From positions 47,377,137 to 47,441,136 of the forward strand of contig CAMTDV010000017.1 in NCBI GenBank assembly GCA_947069175.1: a stretch of 64,000 nt of DNA, given 5' to 3'. Shown in pieces: positions 34,547 through 46,869 of the stretch (positions are counted from its first letter, which is position 1; every line of letters starts with the position of its first letter). The notes below the pieces were generated by a model. It was given only the letters and a program-made list of their open reading frames with translations, did no database searches and was not told the DNA's origin. The position numbers and the translations under genes were made by a program. The stretch comes from Scalesia atractyloides (taxonomy: Eukaryota > Streptophyta > Magnoliopsida > Asterales > Asteraceae).

Positions 34547-36878
34547 TGTCACACCCTCAAAATCCACTTGCAGGGTTTTACCGCGAGGCGCGTGACAAAC
34601 CAGGATCTAGGCACCAGTAATATCGAATGCCTCTGTATGAAAAAATAGTTTAACCAAACAACCAACTGTTCAAAAGCAATGCGGAAGCGCAACAAATGTA
34701 AAGTAAAAACGTGCGTCAAAACAAACGCCCAATCAACCGATAAATGAATACGAAAATGCAACGTTACGAACTAAAAATGTTTTGACGCCATGCTGTGCAC
34801 CTAATCGTGGCAAATACCTTAGCGACCTGGAAAGAATACGAAAGAATCAAGTGTCAGTCAATTAAGACGAGTGAGTTCACATATTATGTACACAGTTATA
34901 ACATGTTCCATTTACACAAGTTTCCACTATTCAACCCGAATAGTAATTATTAGTATTTAATATATTATTGTTATATTTATAGGTAGCTAACCCATGTTAC
35001 GTCATGAAAGAGTTCGAAACCGAAGCTGACTGTTGTTGCCTTTGTTTGCTAGGTCTATCACTGACCATGGCGGTAAGTTAGGCTAATTCTACACCCGGTG
35101 ACCATTACCGGTCTAGCTAGCGTGACTAGCTCGGGTGGGGCTTGTCGGGCCCAGTAGTACTACTCAAAATACTTCCGCTATTAATCCCAATACTAACGGT
35201 CCGAGGTTTACAAGGACTTTATGTGATAATGTTACTTTGTGACCATAACAATATAACAATATTCTATTAAATAAAAGCGTTATAATCTTATAATGGTTAG
35301 GCATTACATTACCATAATGTGCTCGTGTTACTTTCCTTGGTTTCAAAACGTTTAAATTTAGGGACCGTGAACTCACCTTATGGTGCTCAACAAATAAGTA
35401 GATCGAGTGCGACAGTCTCTACGTCAGATACGCCCAGATATCATTGCCATTTCTGATTAGTTATGCTAATTAAATGTGGTCGCTTGGGTTTCATGTGGTC
35501 GAATTGGTTTCGGGGTTGAGAATTCTAAACATTACTATAACCCTAACATTTAGTTAACTAGCACATTCATACTTATCGCACACCCATGTATTTACACGCA
35601 CACATGAACTCTCAATCTGTCACATACCGTCATATATATCTATACTAATAACTTCGCACATCGCCTGCAACCTCATACACTTGATCAAACACACATATAT
35701 AACATCACATTATTTACCTATAATATAATATATATTTACACATAAATAATACATGCTTTCAGTCAAAAACTCCATACCATGCGCTCACCATACATGCTGT
35801 GACACAAGTCCATAACCACAAAAAGAAATATCTATTTCCAAAACCCTCATTTCAAGACTACATATTATTACAACTACCAAGCATTCATCGATCACACACA
35901 TTTATAAATCATATACGATATACATACACATCACATACATATCATCGCATGCATCGTTCACATTGCATGTACTTATATTTCATTTAGCTATTTCTTTTTT
36001 TATACCCGACAGGTTCAACTAAGCACACTTTCTTAACCTCACACACATACACTCTATTCCCTTCATGTTTGCACAACACGCAAGTTCGCGTACGAGTTCA
36101 TGTTTTTAAGTCGAACTCGAAGCAGAACCTGTATAAGTATGTCTACATATCATATTACACGTGCCATCAACAGTCGCATGTAATCATATACTCATAAGCG
36201 CATATGCCTATATCATAATACATGTACTAGCTATTAACAGTTCACCCATATATACCAACATCCACACCTCGATTCGTGTCCACACCTTCGGGTAATCTAC
36301 AGTACGTTTACATATATATATATATACAGATTAACAAGTTCTGGTTAGTCGTAACGACGTATGTTCAATCGATCACGTTCCTACATATCATCACATACAT
36401 GCTTTCATACTCCACATAACTACGGATATATATACATACATGCGTACAAATTTACACACACTAGTTCAAGTTTGCAAAACATACAGTTAAGCATGGTAGC
36501 ACGTAAACAAGAAATTAGAACTGGAATCGATACCGTGACAAAGAAACCGAGACGAAGGTGTTAATTTAAAGAGTTACGAATGAGGGAGGAGGGTCTTATC
36601 GGCGCCTCGGAGGCTGCGTTTTGGCTAGAAAGAGAATGGTGGTGGCTGCCGTAAGTTAGAAGGTAGGGAGGGTTAGGGTTCGCAATGTGGGGAAGTGACG
36701 AGGGAGGGTTTGGGTTTGATATTTACTACATGTAGGTTACGTAAAATGAGGGTGTGGCGGTTTGGGAGGTGGACTAGGATCATGCATTGGGCCAATCATA
36801 AGGGATTTAGGTTGGGTTTGTGGTCGCAACAGATAAGGGGTGAAGGTTAGGTTCAAATGGTGGGGTTTGTTGCTTATC

Positions 36879-36949
<71 letters not shown>

Positions 36950-37224
36950 ATATATATTCTTTGTTTTTAAAACATACATATGTAATTCGTCATGGTTTCG
37001 AGTTATACGCTAGGATAATAAGATATGTCGACATATATATAAATTCGTATAACAATGTTTCTGATTCGAGGGTCGGGTATTATGGTTAATAAATATAATC
37101 AAGTAACACGCTACAAGATTATTCGCGAAACAAGTTTTAGTTATAAACATAAACTTGGTTATATAAAAAATAATATCACGAGAACTGAACCAGGAAAGCT
37201 ACCTGATTTTTCCGGGATGTCACA
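34547..37224 (-). repeat. 3' LTR of element C
   Basis: About 2,678 bp. It matches 42972-44223, 50953-51181 and 52210-52721 once the two insertions are removed. About 630 bases of this copy (roughly 35378-36008) are absent from the other LTR at 43803. It contains many ACACATA/ATACAT-type phrases and a long AT repeat. Confidence 0.92.
36885..36957. repeat. (AT)n microsatellite in the 3' LTR of C
   Basis: About 73 bases of nearly pure AT dinucleotide with one phase break near 36939. The other LTR lacks this expansion at the matching place (near 52440), so it arose after insertion or was lost there. Confidence 0.95.
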
Positions 37225-37235
37225 TTATCCCCATG
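37225..37235 (-). other. Polypurine tract of element C
   Basis: On the minus strand this reads CATGGGGATAA, directly before the LTR start TGTGACATCCC. It is short and only moderately purine-rich, but lies exactly at the border. Confidence 0.65.
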
Positions 37236-37399
37236 TTGAAAGAATTTTCTTTCCGAAAATTGAGTAAGTACAAGTTAAGTGCTAAGTTAGTGTGAGGTTT
37301 TCGCAGCCTATCATATCATCCTCCGTTGGAAGAATTTCGTCCTGAAATTCAGTTTGTGTTATCTGAAACTGGTACTTCGGTTTAAAAAAGGTGAGGGTA

Positions 37400-38655
37400 C
37401 TTGTCTTTCATTTGGTTCTCTCTTTCCCACGTGAACTCTGGTCCACGCTTAGAGTTCCAACGAACTTTAACGATGGGTATCTTGCTGTGTCTTCGAGTCT
37501 TGACCTCTCGGTCCATGATCTCGATTGGTTCTTCAATAAACCGTAGTTGTTTGTCCACATGGATCTCATCAATGTAATGACTAGTGTTTCATTCGCTAAA
37601 CACTTCTTCAGATTTGAAACGTGAAAGACGTTGTGAACTCCGCTGAGCTCGTCAGGAAGGTTTAGTTCATACGCTACCACCCCAATCTTCTTCGTGATTT
37701 CAAAAGGCCTACATAGCGCAGGTTTAGTTTTCCTCGCTTTCCAAAGCGAATTACCCCTTTCTCAGTAACTCTATCGCCTACTTGAAATGCCAGTGGTTTA
37801 CGACGTTGATTGACATAACTCTTTTGACGATCACGAGTTTCCGCCATGCGATTTATGATTTGCACAATCTTTTCGGTTGTTTCAAGTATCAACTCGGTAC
37901 CAGTGAGCTGACTATCACCAACTTCCGCCCAACATATGAGCGACCAGCATTTCTGTCCACACAGCGCCTCAAATGGTGCTGCCTGAATACTTGTGTGATA
38001 GCTGTTGTTATAAGAAAATTCCACTAATGGCAGGTGTCTCTCCCAACTGTTGCCAAAATTGATAACACATGCCCTAAGTATGTCTTCAAGGGTCTGAATG
38101 GTCCGTTCACTTTGACCATCAGTCTGAGGATGGTACGCTGTACTCATATCTAAGCGTGAGCCTAGAGCTTTATTTGCCTATTGCCACATTTGAGATGCAA
38201 ATCGTGGGTCGTTATTGGAGATTATTGACACCGACACTTTGTGCCTGGCAACTATTTCTTTCATATAGATCGCAACAAGTGTGTTAAACTTGTCCTTTTC
38301 CTTTATGGCTAAAAAGTGTACTGATTTAGTTAGTTGGTCCACAATTACCCAGATGGTATCGTTCCCGCTAGGTGTTCTTGGTAACCCTGTGATAAAATCC
38401 ATAGCAATTTGTTCCCATTTCCACACTGGGATCTCCGGTTGTCGTAGTAACCCCGACGACTTCTGATACTCAACTAGTCAGACGCTTGCTCACATAGGTA
38501 GCAATTTTTGCCTTCATGTTTGACCACCAGTAGGTTGTTTTGAGGTCCCGATACAACTTATCCGAACCCGGATGGATAGAGTATCTAGATTTGTGGGCTT
38601 CATCCATTATAAGCTCCCTCAGATTCCCGTAGAGTGGCACCCATATGCGGTTCAT
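37400..38655 (-). pseudogene. pol: Integrase and chromodomain-like tail of element C
   Basis: Open pieces on the minus strand in order: 38470-38655, the zinc-finger (H2C2) region with HPGSDKLYRDLKTTYWWSNM, whose last Cys appears lost (VSKRLTS); 38178-38426, the core start WEQIAMDFITGLPRTPSG (first Asp), with SIISNNDPRFASQMWQ holding the second Asp box; 37674-38147, STAYHPQTDGQSERTIQTLE with the catalytic Glu, and the GPF/Y-like tail; then 37408-37680, out of phase, with LPDELSGVHNVFHVSNLKKC. A third frame at about 37410-37520 gives DREVKTRRHSKIPIVKVRWN and EFTWERE, a chromodomain-like end typical of Tekay-type chromoviruses, thought to steer insertion to heterochromatin. At least three frame breaks inactivate it. 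Confidence 0.85.
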
Positions 38656-38802
38656 GAAGTATCTTGTGCCATCAGATTTTATCTCCTAATCACGTTCCAT
38701 TTTGCGTAGAGACTCAACTTTTAGGTTTTCCTCTTTAATAGCTTCAATCTGCGCATTACGAATCTGCTCTAGTCAATCAGAATGAATGGTGAGTTATAAC
38801 GC

Positions 38803-40110
38803 TCAGACTCGTTTGGGTTTCAGATGTGCCTTTCGGCTAAGGGCATCGGTTACCACATTAGCTTTTCCCAGGTGATACTGAATGGCACATTCATAGTCAT
38901 TTAGGAGTTTAACCCAACGACGTTGTCGCATATTCAACTCTTTGTGATTAAAAATGTGTTGGAGGCTCCTATGATCCGTGTAGATAGTACACTTCGTACC
39001 GTACAAATAATGTCTCCAGATTCTCAGTGCGAACACCACTCCTCCTAGCTCCAAATCATGAGTGGTGTAATTCTTCTAGTGTACTTTCAGTTGTCAGGAC
39101 ACATACACGATGACGTTTTCACGTTGCATAAGTACGCATCCAAGTCCTTGAATTGACGCGTCACAGTACACGAAAAAATCATTTGTTCCTTCCGACAGGG
39201 ACAATATGGGTGCACTACAAAGCTTTTACTTTAAGAGTTTAAATACCTCCTCTTGCTTATCACCCCAAAGGTACTTGGTGTTCTTCTGAGTCAAGGTTGT
39301 GAGTGGCTGTGCGATCTTCGTGAACCCTTCAGTGAAACGACGGTAGTAACCTGCCAGACCCAAAAATTGTCAAACTTCCGTTGGCGTCCTAGGTGCCTCC
39401 CAACTTTTGATTGCTCAATCTTAGTTGGATCAACGTGGATACCCTTTCGTTTACTATTGCCAGAGGAATTGGACTTCGCGAATCCAGAAGTCGCAATTAG
39501 AAAATTTGGCATACAGTTTCTCCCATTGGAGTAGTTCTAGAACCAATCATAGATGCTCCTCATGCTCTTCTTTGGTTTTTTGAGTAGACAAGTATATCAT
39601 CAATGAAGATGATGACAAACTTGTCAAGGTAAGGTTTACACACGCGGTTCATGAGATCCATGAACACCGCGGGTGCATTGGTTAAGCCAAATGGCATGAC
39701 CAAAAACTCGTAGTGGCCATACCGGGTGCGGAAAGCTATCTTTTAAATGTCTTCTTCTCTGACCCAAAACTGGTGATATCCTGACCTTAAGTCGATCTTG
39801 GAGTAGTAACTTGACCTTTGTAGCTGATCGAATAGATCGTCAATTCAAGGTAAGGGGTATCGATTCTTGATTGTAACCTTGTTAAGCTCTCGATAGTCGA
39901 TACACATACAAAAGGTTCCATCCTTTTTTCTTGAGAAATAGTACTAGAGCTCCCCAGAGTGATGAGCTTGGAAAGATAAAACTTTTATCCAATAACTCCC
40001 GCAGCTGAGTACATAGTTCTTGTAGTTTAGATGGTGCTAGACATTAAGGAGCTCTGGCAATTGGAGTAGCGTGATTTGCCAGTTGAATCTCGAATTCGAC
40101 TTGTCTATGG
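38803..40110 (-). pseudogene. pol: Reverse transcriptase and RNase H of element C
   Basis: RNase H lies at 38803-39054 (YGTKCTIYTDHRSLQHIFNH, YHLGKANVVTDALSRKAH). The reverse transcriptase lies upstream, at about 39550-40110. The minus strand there gives CIDYRELNKVTIKNRYPLP, then a TGA where CGA (Arg) is expected, then IDDLFDQLQ, SKIDLRSGYHQF (catalytic Asp) and FVIIFIDDILVYS (the YXDD-type box, here FIDD). RNase H and reverse transcriptase are the copying enzymes of the gypsy polyprotein. Other stops occur near 39742 and 39585, and 39060-39290 has no continuous frame. The TGA is a CpG-to-TpG change. Confidence 0.85.
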
Positions 40111-40199
40111 GGTGGAAGACCGGTTAAGTCTTCAGGAAAGCCGTCCGGGAAGTCGCGTACGATTGGAATGTTCTCGACTTTCCTCTCATCCATCGATTG

Positions 40200-40640
40200 T
40201 TCGGTGATGAGGGCAAGAATAGCTACCGAATCTTCTTGTGAAGGTATTTCTGAGCTTTCATAAAAGAGATGATATCCGTGGCGACACCGCTTCGATCCCC
40301 CTGATTGGATAGAGTTTCGCCACTAGAAAGAGGGATGCGAATAACCTTTTCGCGACAAATAATTTTGGTTCAGTTTTCGGACAACCAATCCATACCGACT
40401 ACCACGTCGAAACTACCCAGCGTAGTTGTCATAATATTTATGTCAAACGTATGACCAGCGAGAGAGAGATGGCACCCTTTGAGAATGTGAGTTACTGCTA
40501 CTAATTTACCATCGGCTAACTCTATGGTTTAGTTGGTTTCTAGTGACACAGGGGTAACATCTAATATTTTCCTAAATGACTATGATATAAAACTTCTATC
40601 GGCACCAGAATAAAATATCACATTTGCAAAATGATTATTC
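40200..40640 (-). pseudogene. pol: Protease region of element C
   Basis: The minus strand at about 40590-40625 reads NVIFYSGADRSFIS, matching the gypsy aspartic protease site, but with Tyr where the catalytic Asp of DSGA is expected. Downstream, at about 40370-40440, comes SFDVVVGMDWLSEN followed by a TGA. The order (protease between gag knuckle and reverse transcriptase) fits. The protease would cut Gag-Pol; loss of the Asp predicts no activity. Confidence 0.75.
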
Positions 40641-40656
40641 GGCGGAAACTTACCGG

Positions 40657-41956
40657 TTACCACGTTGGAGTCATCCTTTGCTTCGCCCTTTCCCAAGGTG
40701 AAAGCACGTCCTTTAGCTCCGCCACTGTTTCCCCCGTTGTTGTTGTTACCACTTTGGTTTTGGCGTCCGCCACTATTGTTCCCCTTGTTGAGCTGAGGGA
40801 AATCTTTCTTGAAATTTGCATCGATGTCCTAGTAACCCCGCGTTGCTGGTTCTGATTCTGTCTCGGTTGGATTTCGCCCAATAATCCTTTACAGCATGAC
40901 CATCTTTGCCGCACCTTTGACAACGGTTACCACCACACTGTCCATAGTGGTGGAGGTTTCATTTGTTGCACCTGGGTTTGTTTCCTGAATAACCGCTTCG
41001 GTTTTGGGACTTATTGTTGTTGTTGGACGACTGGTTGTTGCAGCCTCGATTATTATTGTTGAATGTTTTCCAAGAACCCCTGCTGCGACTGACCAAAAGT
41101 TTGTTGATTGGAATAACCGTCCTCCCATTTTCTCTTGTTGTCGGGGGCCACATCAGATTCGCCCCTCATTGGCAGTTTTCCCTGTTCAACCGCCTTATCT
41201 GTCAGTTTGTGCGCCAGCCGCACTGTCTGCTGACCGTCGTCGGGTTGCTAGACATCACCATTCCCTAATCTCAGGGACCAAACCTCCTAGATAGAGTTCG
41301 ATCTGCTTGTGTATGGGCCTAGCCATCTCAGGGCATAAAAACACTAGGTCGTAGTGTTTTGAGATGTACTCTTCAATTTCCGAACCCCACATCTTGTGCT
41401 TCCACAGACTTTGTTCCAGTTGATGAATGCGGTCTCTCGGACAGTACTCTTCCCTGATCAGATTCTTGAAATCATCCCATGCCATCACGTTGGCTATAGC
41501 TAGACCCTTGGTTTGCACCTGGCCGTTCCACCAGGTCAGTGCCCCGTCTTCCAATGTAGAGGCTGCGAACTTCACCCTATTTTCTGGTAAGTAGTTGCAC
41601 ATTGCAAAGACCGATTCAACTTTTTCGATCCACCGAACCAATCCAATGGGTCCTTCCATCCATGTGTATTTGTTGGGCTTGCAATCTAGAAAAGCCTTAT
41701 AGGGGTTAAACCATGCGCCTAAGAATAGCATTTGGAACAGAAGTTACAAAGAACGTATAAATAAAAACACTAAAGATACCATTACTTTAGATTTTTATTA
41801 AAGCGTTGGGTAAGTGCTACCTGCAGGGTTAAGGTTCTGGTTGTTCTGGAGGTGTTGGTTATTTGCTACGATAGCTCCATTAGCATGCTCCTGAATAAGT
41901 GCAGCCAACTCCGCATGAGTCATTGTGATGTTTCCATACCAAAAACCGCGAGACAT
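40657..41956 (-). pseudogene. gag: Gag of element C, with candidate intron
   Basis: The likely first exon starts at the ATG near 41956 (MSRGFWYGNITMTHAELAAL) and runs to 41821 (LNPA). A GT...AG stretch at 41719-41820 on the minus strand interrupts it. The main gag domain (41255-41718) has RWIEKVESVFAMCNYLPENR, ALTWWNGQVQTKGLAIANVM and EYCPRDRIHQLEQSLWKHKM. A stop at about 41255 ends it. Further down, near 40880-40920, a zinc knuckle reads CQRCGKDGHAVKDYWAK, in which Tyr replaces the fourth ligand Cys. An Asn/Thr-rich low-complexity region lies between (40959-41153). Gag would form particles. The frame is lost between 40900 and 41255. Confidence 0.82.
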
Positions 41957-42301
41957 TCTGTTTTAACATACACACGATTATATGAGACAAGGTATCATAC
42001 AGTCATTGTACAAGTTTTCAAAACATGCAATTTAGGGTAAGGTAACATCTCGGCACACGAAACATTTTAAAATAAAAACATCTGACTAAAATAAATTGTA
42101 AGAGTCGCTACAAAGTATTTTAGAAAACATTTAAAGTTAAAACATCATAACCATCCACGCAAAGCAAAAGAGATAAGTAGATAAGCAAGTAGAAAGCGGG
42201 TCAGTCGTCGACCCCACTATCTCCCGCGTCCGAGTACTAATCTGCTGGTGACACGTCCGGATCTTCTTCGGATCCTCTTCCGGGTCCTCCTCCGGGTCCT
42301 C

Positions 42302-42802
42302 TTACGGGTCTCCTTCCGGGTCTAGAGCTACCGGGACTGGAGTAGGTACGGGGGTAGGTGGTGCTTGTGGTGGACCTTGGGTCTCTATATCGTTGACTCT
42401 CCGTTTTAATGCAATCGTGTCCTCCCGTAGTACATCTATTTTATTCTTATCCACTAGACCACCTTCCAATAATATTCTCTGTATATCGCGGCATTTCAAT
42501 ACTTCTTGCTGTAGCTCTCTGATTTGTACTTGTTGTCTATGCATCCATTCTTGAAATGTGTTAACCTATCCCTGTAACACTTGAACCTGTTTCATGAGTT
42601 CTTTGACAAGGTCGGGGTTGATATCAGTGCTAGTTAGGCTAACTAGAATGGCTTGGGTGGGTCGAGAAGATGACTCCCCGCCCAAGGCAAGTCGTTTACG
42701 ATAAGCAGCGCGCGTCTCTACGCGACGCAGAGGTGAAGGAGGTTTGGCGGGTGCCTTCCCTGGCGCCCATGATCGGTCAGAGGATGATGATGAGGTAGAC
42801 AT
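42302..42802 (-). pseudogene. Small ORF upstream of gag in element C
   Basis: Two same-frame open pieces (42566-42802 and 42302-42544) are separated by one TAG in about the 79th codon (LQG-stop-VNTFQEW), where CAG would keep the frame. The start is MSTSSSSSDRSWAPGKAPAK. The middle is Arg/Lys-rich, and the second half looks like a coiled coil (QQVQIRELQQEVLK, DTIALKRRVNDIE) with a Pro/Val tail (PTPVPTPVPVALDPEGDP). It lies between the primer site and gag. I do not recognise a family. A second gag-like or accessory leader protein of the chromovirus is possible; its role is unknown. Confidence 0.6.
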
Positions 42803-42955
42803 GCATGTCGAGTTAGTTACGTAACATATACGTTAAATAAAATATATACGTTAATAAAAAAATTCGCGTGTCGGGTGCTGGTTAGTTCTAGTGTCGTGTA
42901 TGTGGCTATAGTCTAGGTCTACTACTAAATGCAAACCTAATTCTCTATAACCAGT

Positions 42956-42968
42956 GGCTCTGCTACCA
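42956..42968 (-). other. Primer binding site of element C
   Basis: The minus strand reads TGGTAGCAGAGCC, three bases inside the 5' LTR border at 42972. It is one base off the usual TGGTATCAGAGC, so a tRNA-Met-type primer is likely but not certain. Confidence 0.75.
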
Positions 42969-44219
42969 ATTTGTCACACCCTCAAAATCCACTTGCAGGG
43001 TTTTACCGCGAGGCGCGTGACAAAGCAGGATCTAGACACCAGTCATATCGAATGACCTCAAAATGAGAAATAGTTTAACCAAACAACCAACTGTTCAAAA
43101 GCAATGCGGAAGCGCAACAAATGTAAAGTAAAAACGTGCGTCAAAACAAACACCCAATCAACCGATAAATGAATACGAAAATGCAACGTTACGAACTAAA
43201 AATGTTTTGACGCCATGCTGTGCACCTAATCGTGGCAAGTACCTTAGCGACTTGGGGAGAACACGAAAGAAACAAGTGTCAGTTAATTATGACGAGTGAG
43301 TTCACATATTCAGTACACAGTTATAAAATGTTTCATTTAACACAAGTTTCCACTATTCAACCTGAATAGTACTTATTAGTATCTAATATATTATTATTAT
43401 ATTTATAGGTAGCTAACCCGTGATACGTCACGAACGAGTTTGAAACCGAAGTTGACTGTTGTTGCCTTTGTTTGCCAGGTCTATCACCGACCATGGCGGT
43501 AAGTTAGGCTAATTCTACACCCGGTGACCATAACCGGTCTAGCTAGCGCGACTAGCTCGGTGGGAGCTTGTCGGGCCCAGTAGCACTACTCAAAATTCCC
43601 CTGCTATTAATCCAAATACTAACGGTCCGAGGTTTATAAGGACTTTATGTGATAATGCTACTTTGTGACCATAACAATATAACAATATTCTATTAAAGAA
43701 AAGCGTTATAATCTTATAACAGTTAGGCATTACATTACCGTAATGTACTCGTGTTACCTTCCCTGGTTTCAAAACGTTTAAATTTAGGGGCCGTGAACTC
43801 ACCATACAGGTTCAACTAAGCATATTGTTCTTAACCTCACACACATACACTCTATTCCCTTCAGGTCTACAGAATACGCAAGTTCGCATACGAGTTCATG
43901 TTTTTAAATCGAAGTCGAAGCGGAACCTGTACAACTATGTCTACATATCATATTACACGTGCCATTAACAGTTGCATGTAATCATATACTCATAAGCACA
44001 TATGCCTATATCATAATACATGTACTCGCTATTAGCAGTTCACCCATAGATATACCCAACATCCACACCTCGATTCATGTCCACACCTTCGTGTAATCTA
44101 CAGTACGTTTACATATATATATATATATATAGATTAACAAGTTTCGGTTAGTTGTAACGGCGTATGTTCAATCGATCACGTTCCTACATATCATCGTATA
44201 AATGCTTTCATACTCCACA

Positions 44220-44223
<4 letters not shown>

Positions 44224-44285
<62 letters not shown>
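44224..44285. repeat. (TA)n microsatellite at the Helitron insertion site
   Basis: About 62 bases of TA dinucleotide in the 5' LTR of C, ending where the Helitron starts. The tract resumes as TATATATACATA at 50953, so the insertion is between A and T, the usual Helitron target. Confidence 0.9.
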
Positions 44286-44286
<1 letters not shown>

Positions 44287-44314
44287 TAGTCGTTTACCCG
44301 CGCGATGCGGCGGG
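44286..44314 (-). other. 3' terminal hairpin and CTAG end of the Helitron
   Basis: On the minus strand: stem CCCGC, loop CGCATCGC, stem GCGGG, then TAAACGA and CTAG. The hairpin lies 11 bases from the terminus, as expected for Helitrons, where it acts as the rolling-circle stop signal. Confidence 0.85.
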
Positions 44315-46312
44315 AAACATATCACTTAGGTTGGTGAGTTTAGGGCTATATACGGAGAGGTTCGGTTTTGAGCCACAACAAAAACCAAATTCGCGATGCA
44401 ACGAAAAACACAACACTTGTTAGTAATTCTAAGGGTGTGCATAAAAAGGTCCAGTTCAGTTTGGTAATAAGTAAAATCCAAATTTTCGGTTAAGGTACTT
44501 CAAAACCGGTCATGGGGATTTAAAGAGTTTTAAAAGGATGTAAACAAACCAAAGCCAAGACAAGCACAACCATAAGCTCAACCCTAATCAAACCAATCTA
44601 CGAGTCGTTGGAACCGTTTCCTACAGTGTTTTTGCAGCTTTTCTTTAAATTACCTGACGGAACCGGTTCCAACCCTACCCGGAATCAGTTACACTCGGTT
44701 CTAATTTTCATGGTTAAAACTCGGGTAAGAACTGGAACCTGTTACACCAAGAACTGGTTCCATTCACACTCCTTGAAGAACCGGGTACGGTTAGGAAAAA
44801 AATCCAGATATGCCTATCTCTAAATAGTGTTATCACCTTATGCATTTAAATTCAATAAAAAAAACGTAGTTATATTAGGAAACTCAATTACGAATGCAAA
44901 AGTATCTATTAAATATATTTACTTAAAAGTTGGGTGTCGTGTGATTAAGACAACATATGAATTTAACACCATAGTCAAGTAATCGATTTTAAAGTGATTT
45001 CTTTAAGACTCACCAATTGAGTTCATATACTCCATGTATTAATTTAAACAAACTTTAAGTGCTATTTTATGGACTTTTTTTCCAGATAATAACAGTAATA
45101 TTATGTTTAGTGTAAATTCCCAATTAGGGTCAAATTAGGTTTAAATCATAAAGAACACATATATGGTCGGTTCTTGGATTTTACCAAATTGAATATCGGT
45201 TCTTGGATTTTACGTTGGATTTTAGGTTTGATTTCTATCCTTGAAACAAGATAGACACAACGTCAATTTATGCTACAAGTTATCACCAAGTTCACAAAAA
45301 ATAAAAAGAAACAATATGACATGCTATAATCCATTTACTTAGGAGATTTATCCACCACATAATACACCAGAATATCATATTGTGTGTTGCCAAACATCAT
45401 TTGTAAATAGCAAACTCAAAAGAAACCTCACATGGCAGCAAAATGCTATAAATATCAAACTCAAAAGAAACTCATGTAGACATGTATGCCTCAAAATGGC
45501 AGCAAACTGTTACCCAGCCCAAATTCAACCAGGCCCTTCTTTGCACTTAATAAAGCCAGTGTATTTCAATATTAATAAAGTGGCAACGCTTAGAAAGCAT
45601 TCCAGGTTAACACAACTTGACCTGGTTTGATACAATATTGAAGTTAGCATTTTGATAATATGTTCTTTCATCTGAAGTTCAACTCTAAGTCAGCACAAGG
45701 GGTGTCTTCATGTCCCCATTCCCAATTAACATCATCTTCTGCAGAAACTATATCATTAGTTTGATTGATACATTGATGTTCAATAAACTACCATACTTTT
45801 ACGGAGTAAAGTTTGATTGGCACCTAGTGCTTTTTTTTTTTTGCATATGACAAAACCGCGTGTATAGTCAGTTTGGTTTGTTTAGGCTCAATTAATCCCA
45901 CTTGTGTGACACATTATCATCTGGAACTCATATAAAGGTTAAATAATTAACCAAATATCTCAGGTTATCGTTTATACCTCTAGCACCCTCCAACTGGTAG
46001 ATCTTCAACAAAAAACTCCTCGATTAGTATGCTGACTATTTTGACCAGCCTACACGGACTACTTCCCCGTCTTCTACGCATATAAACTCCGCATGCTTTA
46101 TAGAAATATCATAGGATCTGGCCTCTCTGCAGCAACCTAAACAATAGCCGTCATTATGAATACATGATTTTAGTTGTGGCAAAACATGTGTGTTGGGCAG
46201 GTTGGGTGAAAGTTCAAATGGGTCTGGGTCTGGGTCATAATTAAGAACGCTTGCAGGTCAAAATGGTTTGGCTTGGGCTAACATGTCAAACACATTTTAG
46301 TCATCCCGGCTA

Positions 46313-46412
46313 GGATGAGCATCTGGTACCGGTACCGAACCGTACCAGGTATATTCGGTACCGGTACCCACTTTCCTCGTTTTTCGGTACCGAACGGGTA
46401 CCGTGCTCATCC
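46313..46412. repeat. Foldback, GGTACCG-rich 100-bp element
   Basis: Arms GGATGAGCA (46313-46321) and TGCTCATCC (46404-46412) are inverted repeats. The inside is packed with GGTACCGGTACCGAA-type phrases, themselves palindromic. It looks like a tiny MITE or decayed foldback inside the Helitron. I cannot fix a clean target-site duplication. Confidence 0.6.
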
Positions 46413-46869
46413 CTAATCCCGGCCATGACTTAAAACGTAGTACCTCCGCAATCTTAATATCTTGAAGTACACGACGGTTGACCAAAAAGGTTTTAGTTTA
46501 TCATTGCCAGTCCCATTCAAATAAGGGAGGCTGGTTATTGGCTAAAAATTTTTTACCAAAAAAGTACCTCATGTTTGAATTTCGTTATAGGCGACGAAAT
46601 AGCCTGGGCCGCCCTAATAAAATACATAGAGCACAAAAGGAATACAATACAAATTGCAACATAATACCTGCACAATGCCATTTCCTTGAGCCTGCGTCAC
46701 ATCACCGGAGACCATGTCATCCTCTGTCTCTCTATCCAGAACAAAAAGGGTTGCAAAACAACCAAATGCAAAATCAAACCACATTATATCCGCCGAAAAA
46801 AACTAAAATTAAAGGTGTTCATCAGTTCAGTTTTCGGTTTACATAGGTTGGCCGGTTCGGTTTATTGGG

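Noticed and set aside
35700..36500. Possible satellite or centromere-type repeat (ACACATA/ATACAT-rich)
   Set aside because: No regular unit; the part after 36009 recurs only as the matching LTR segment at 43805-44220.
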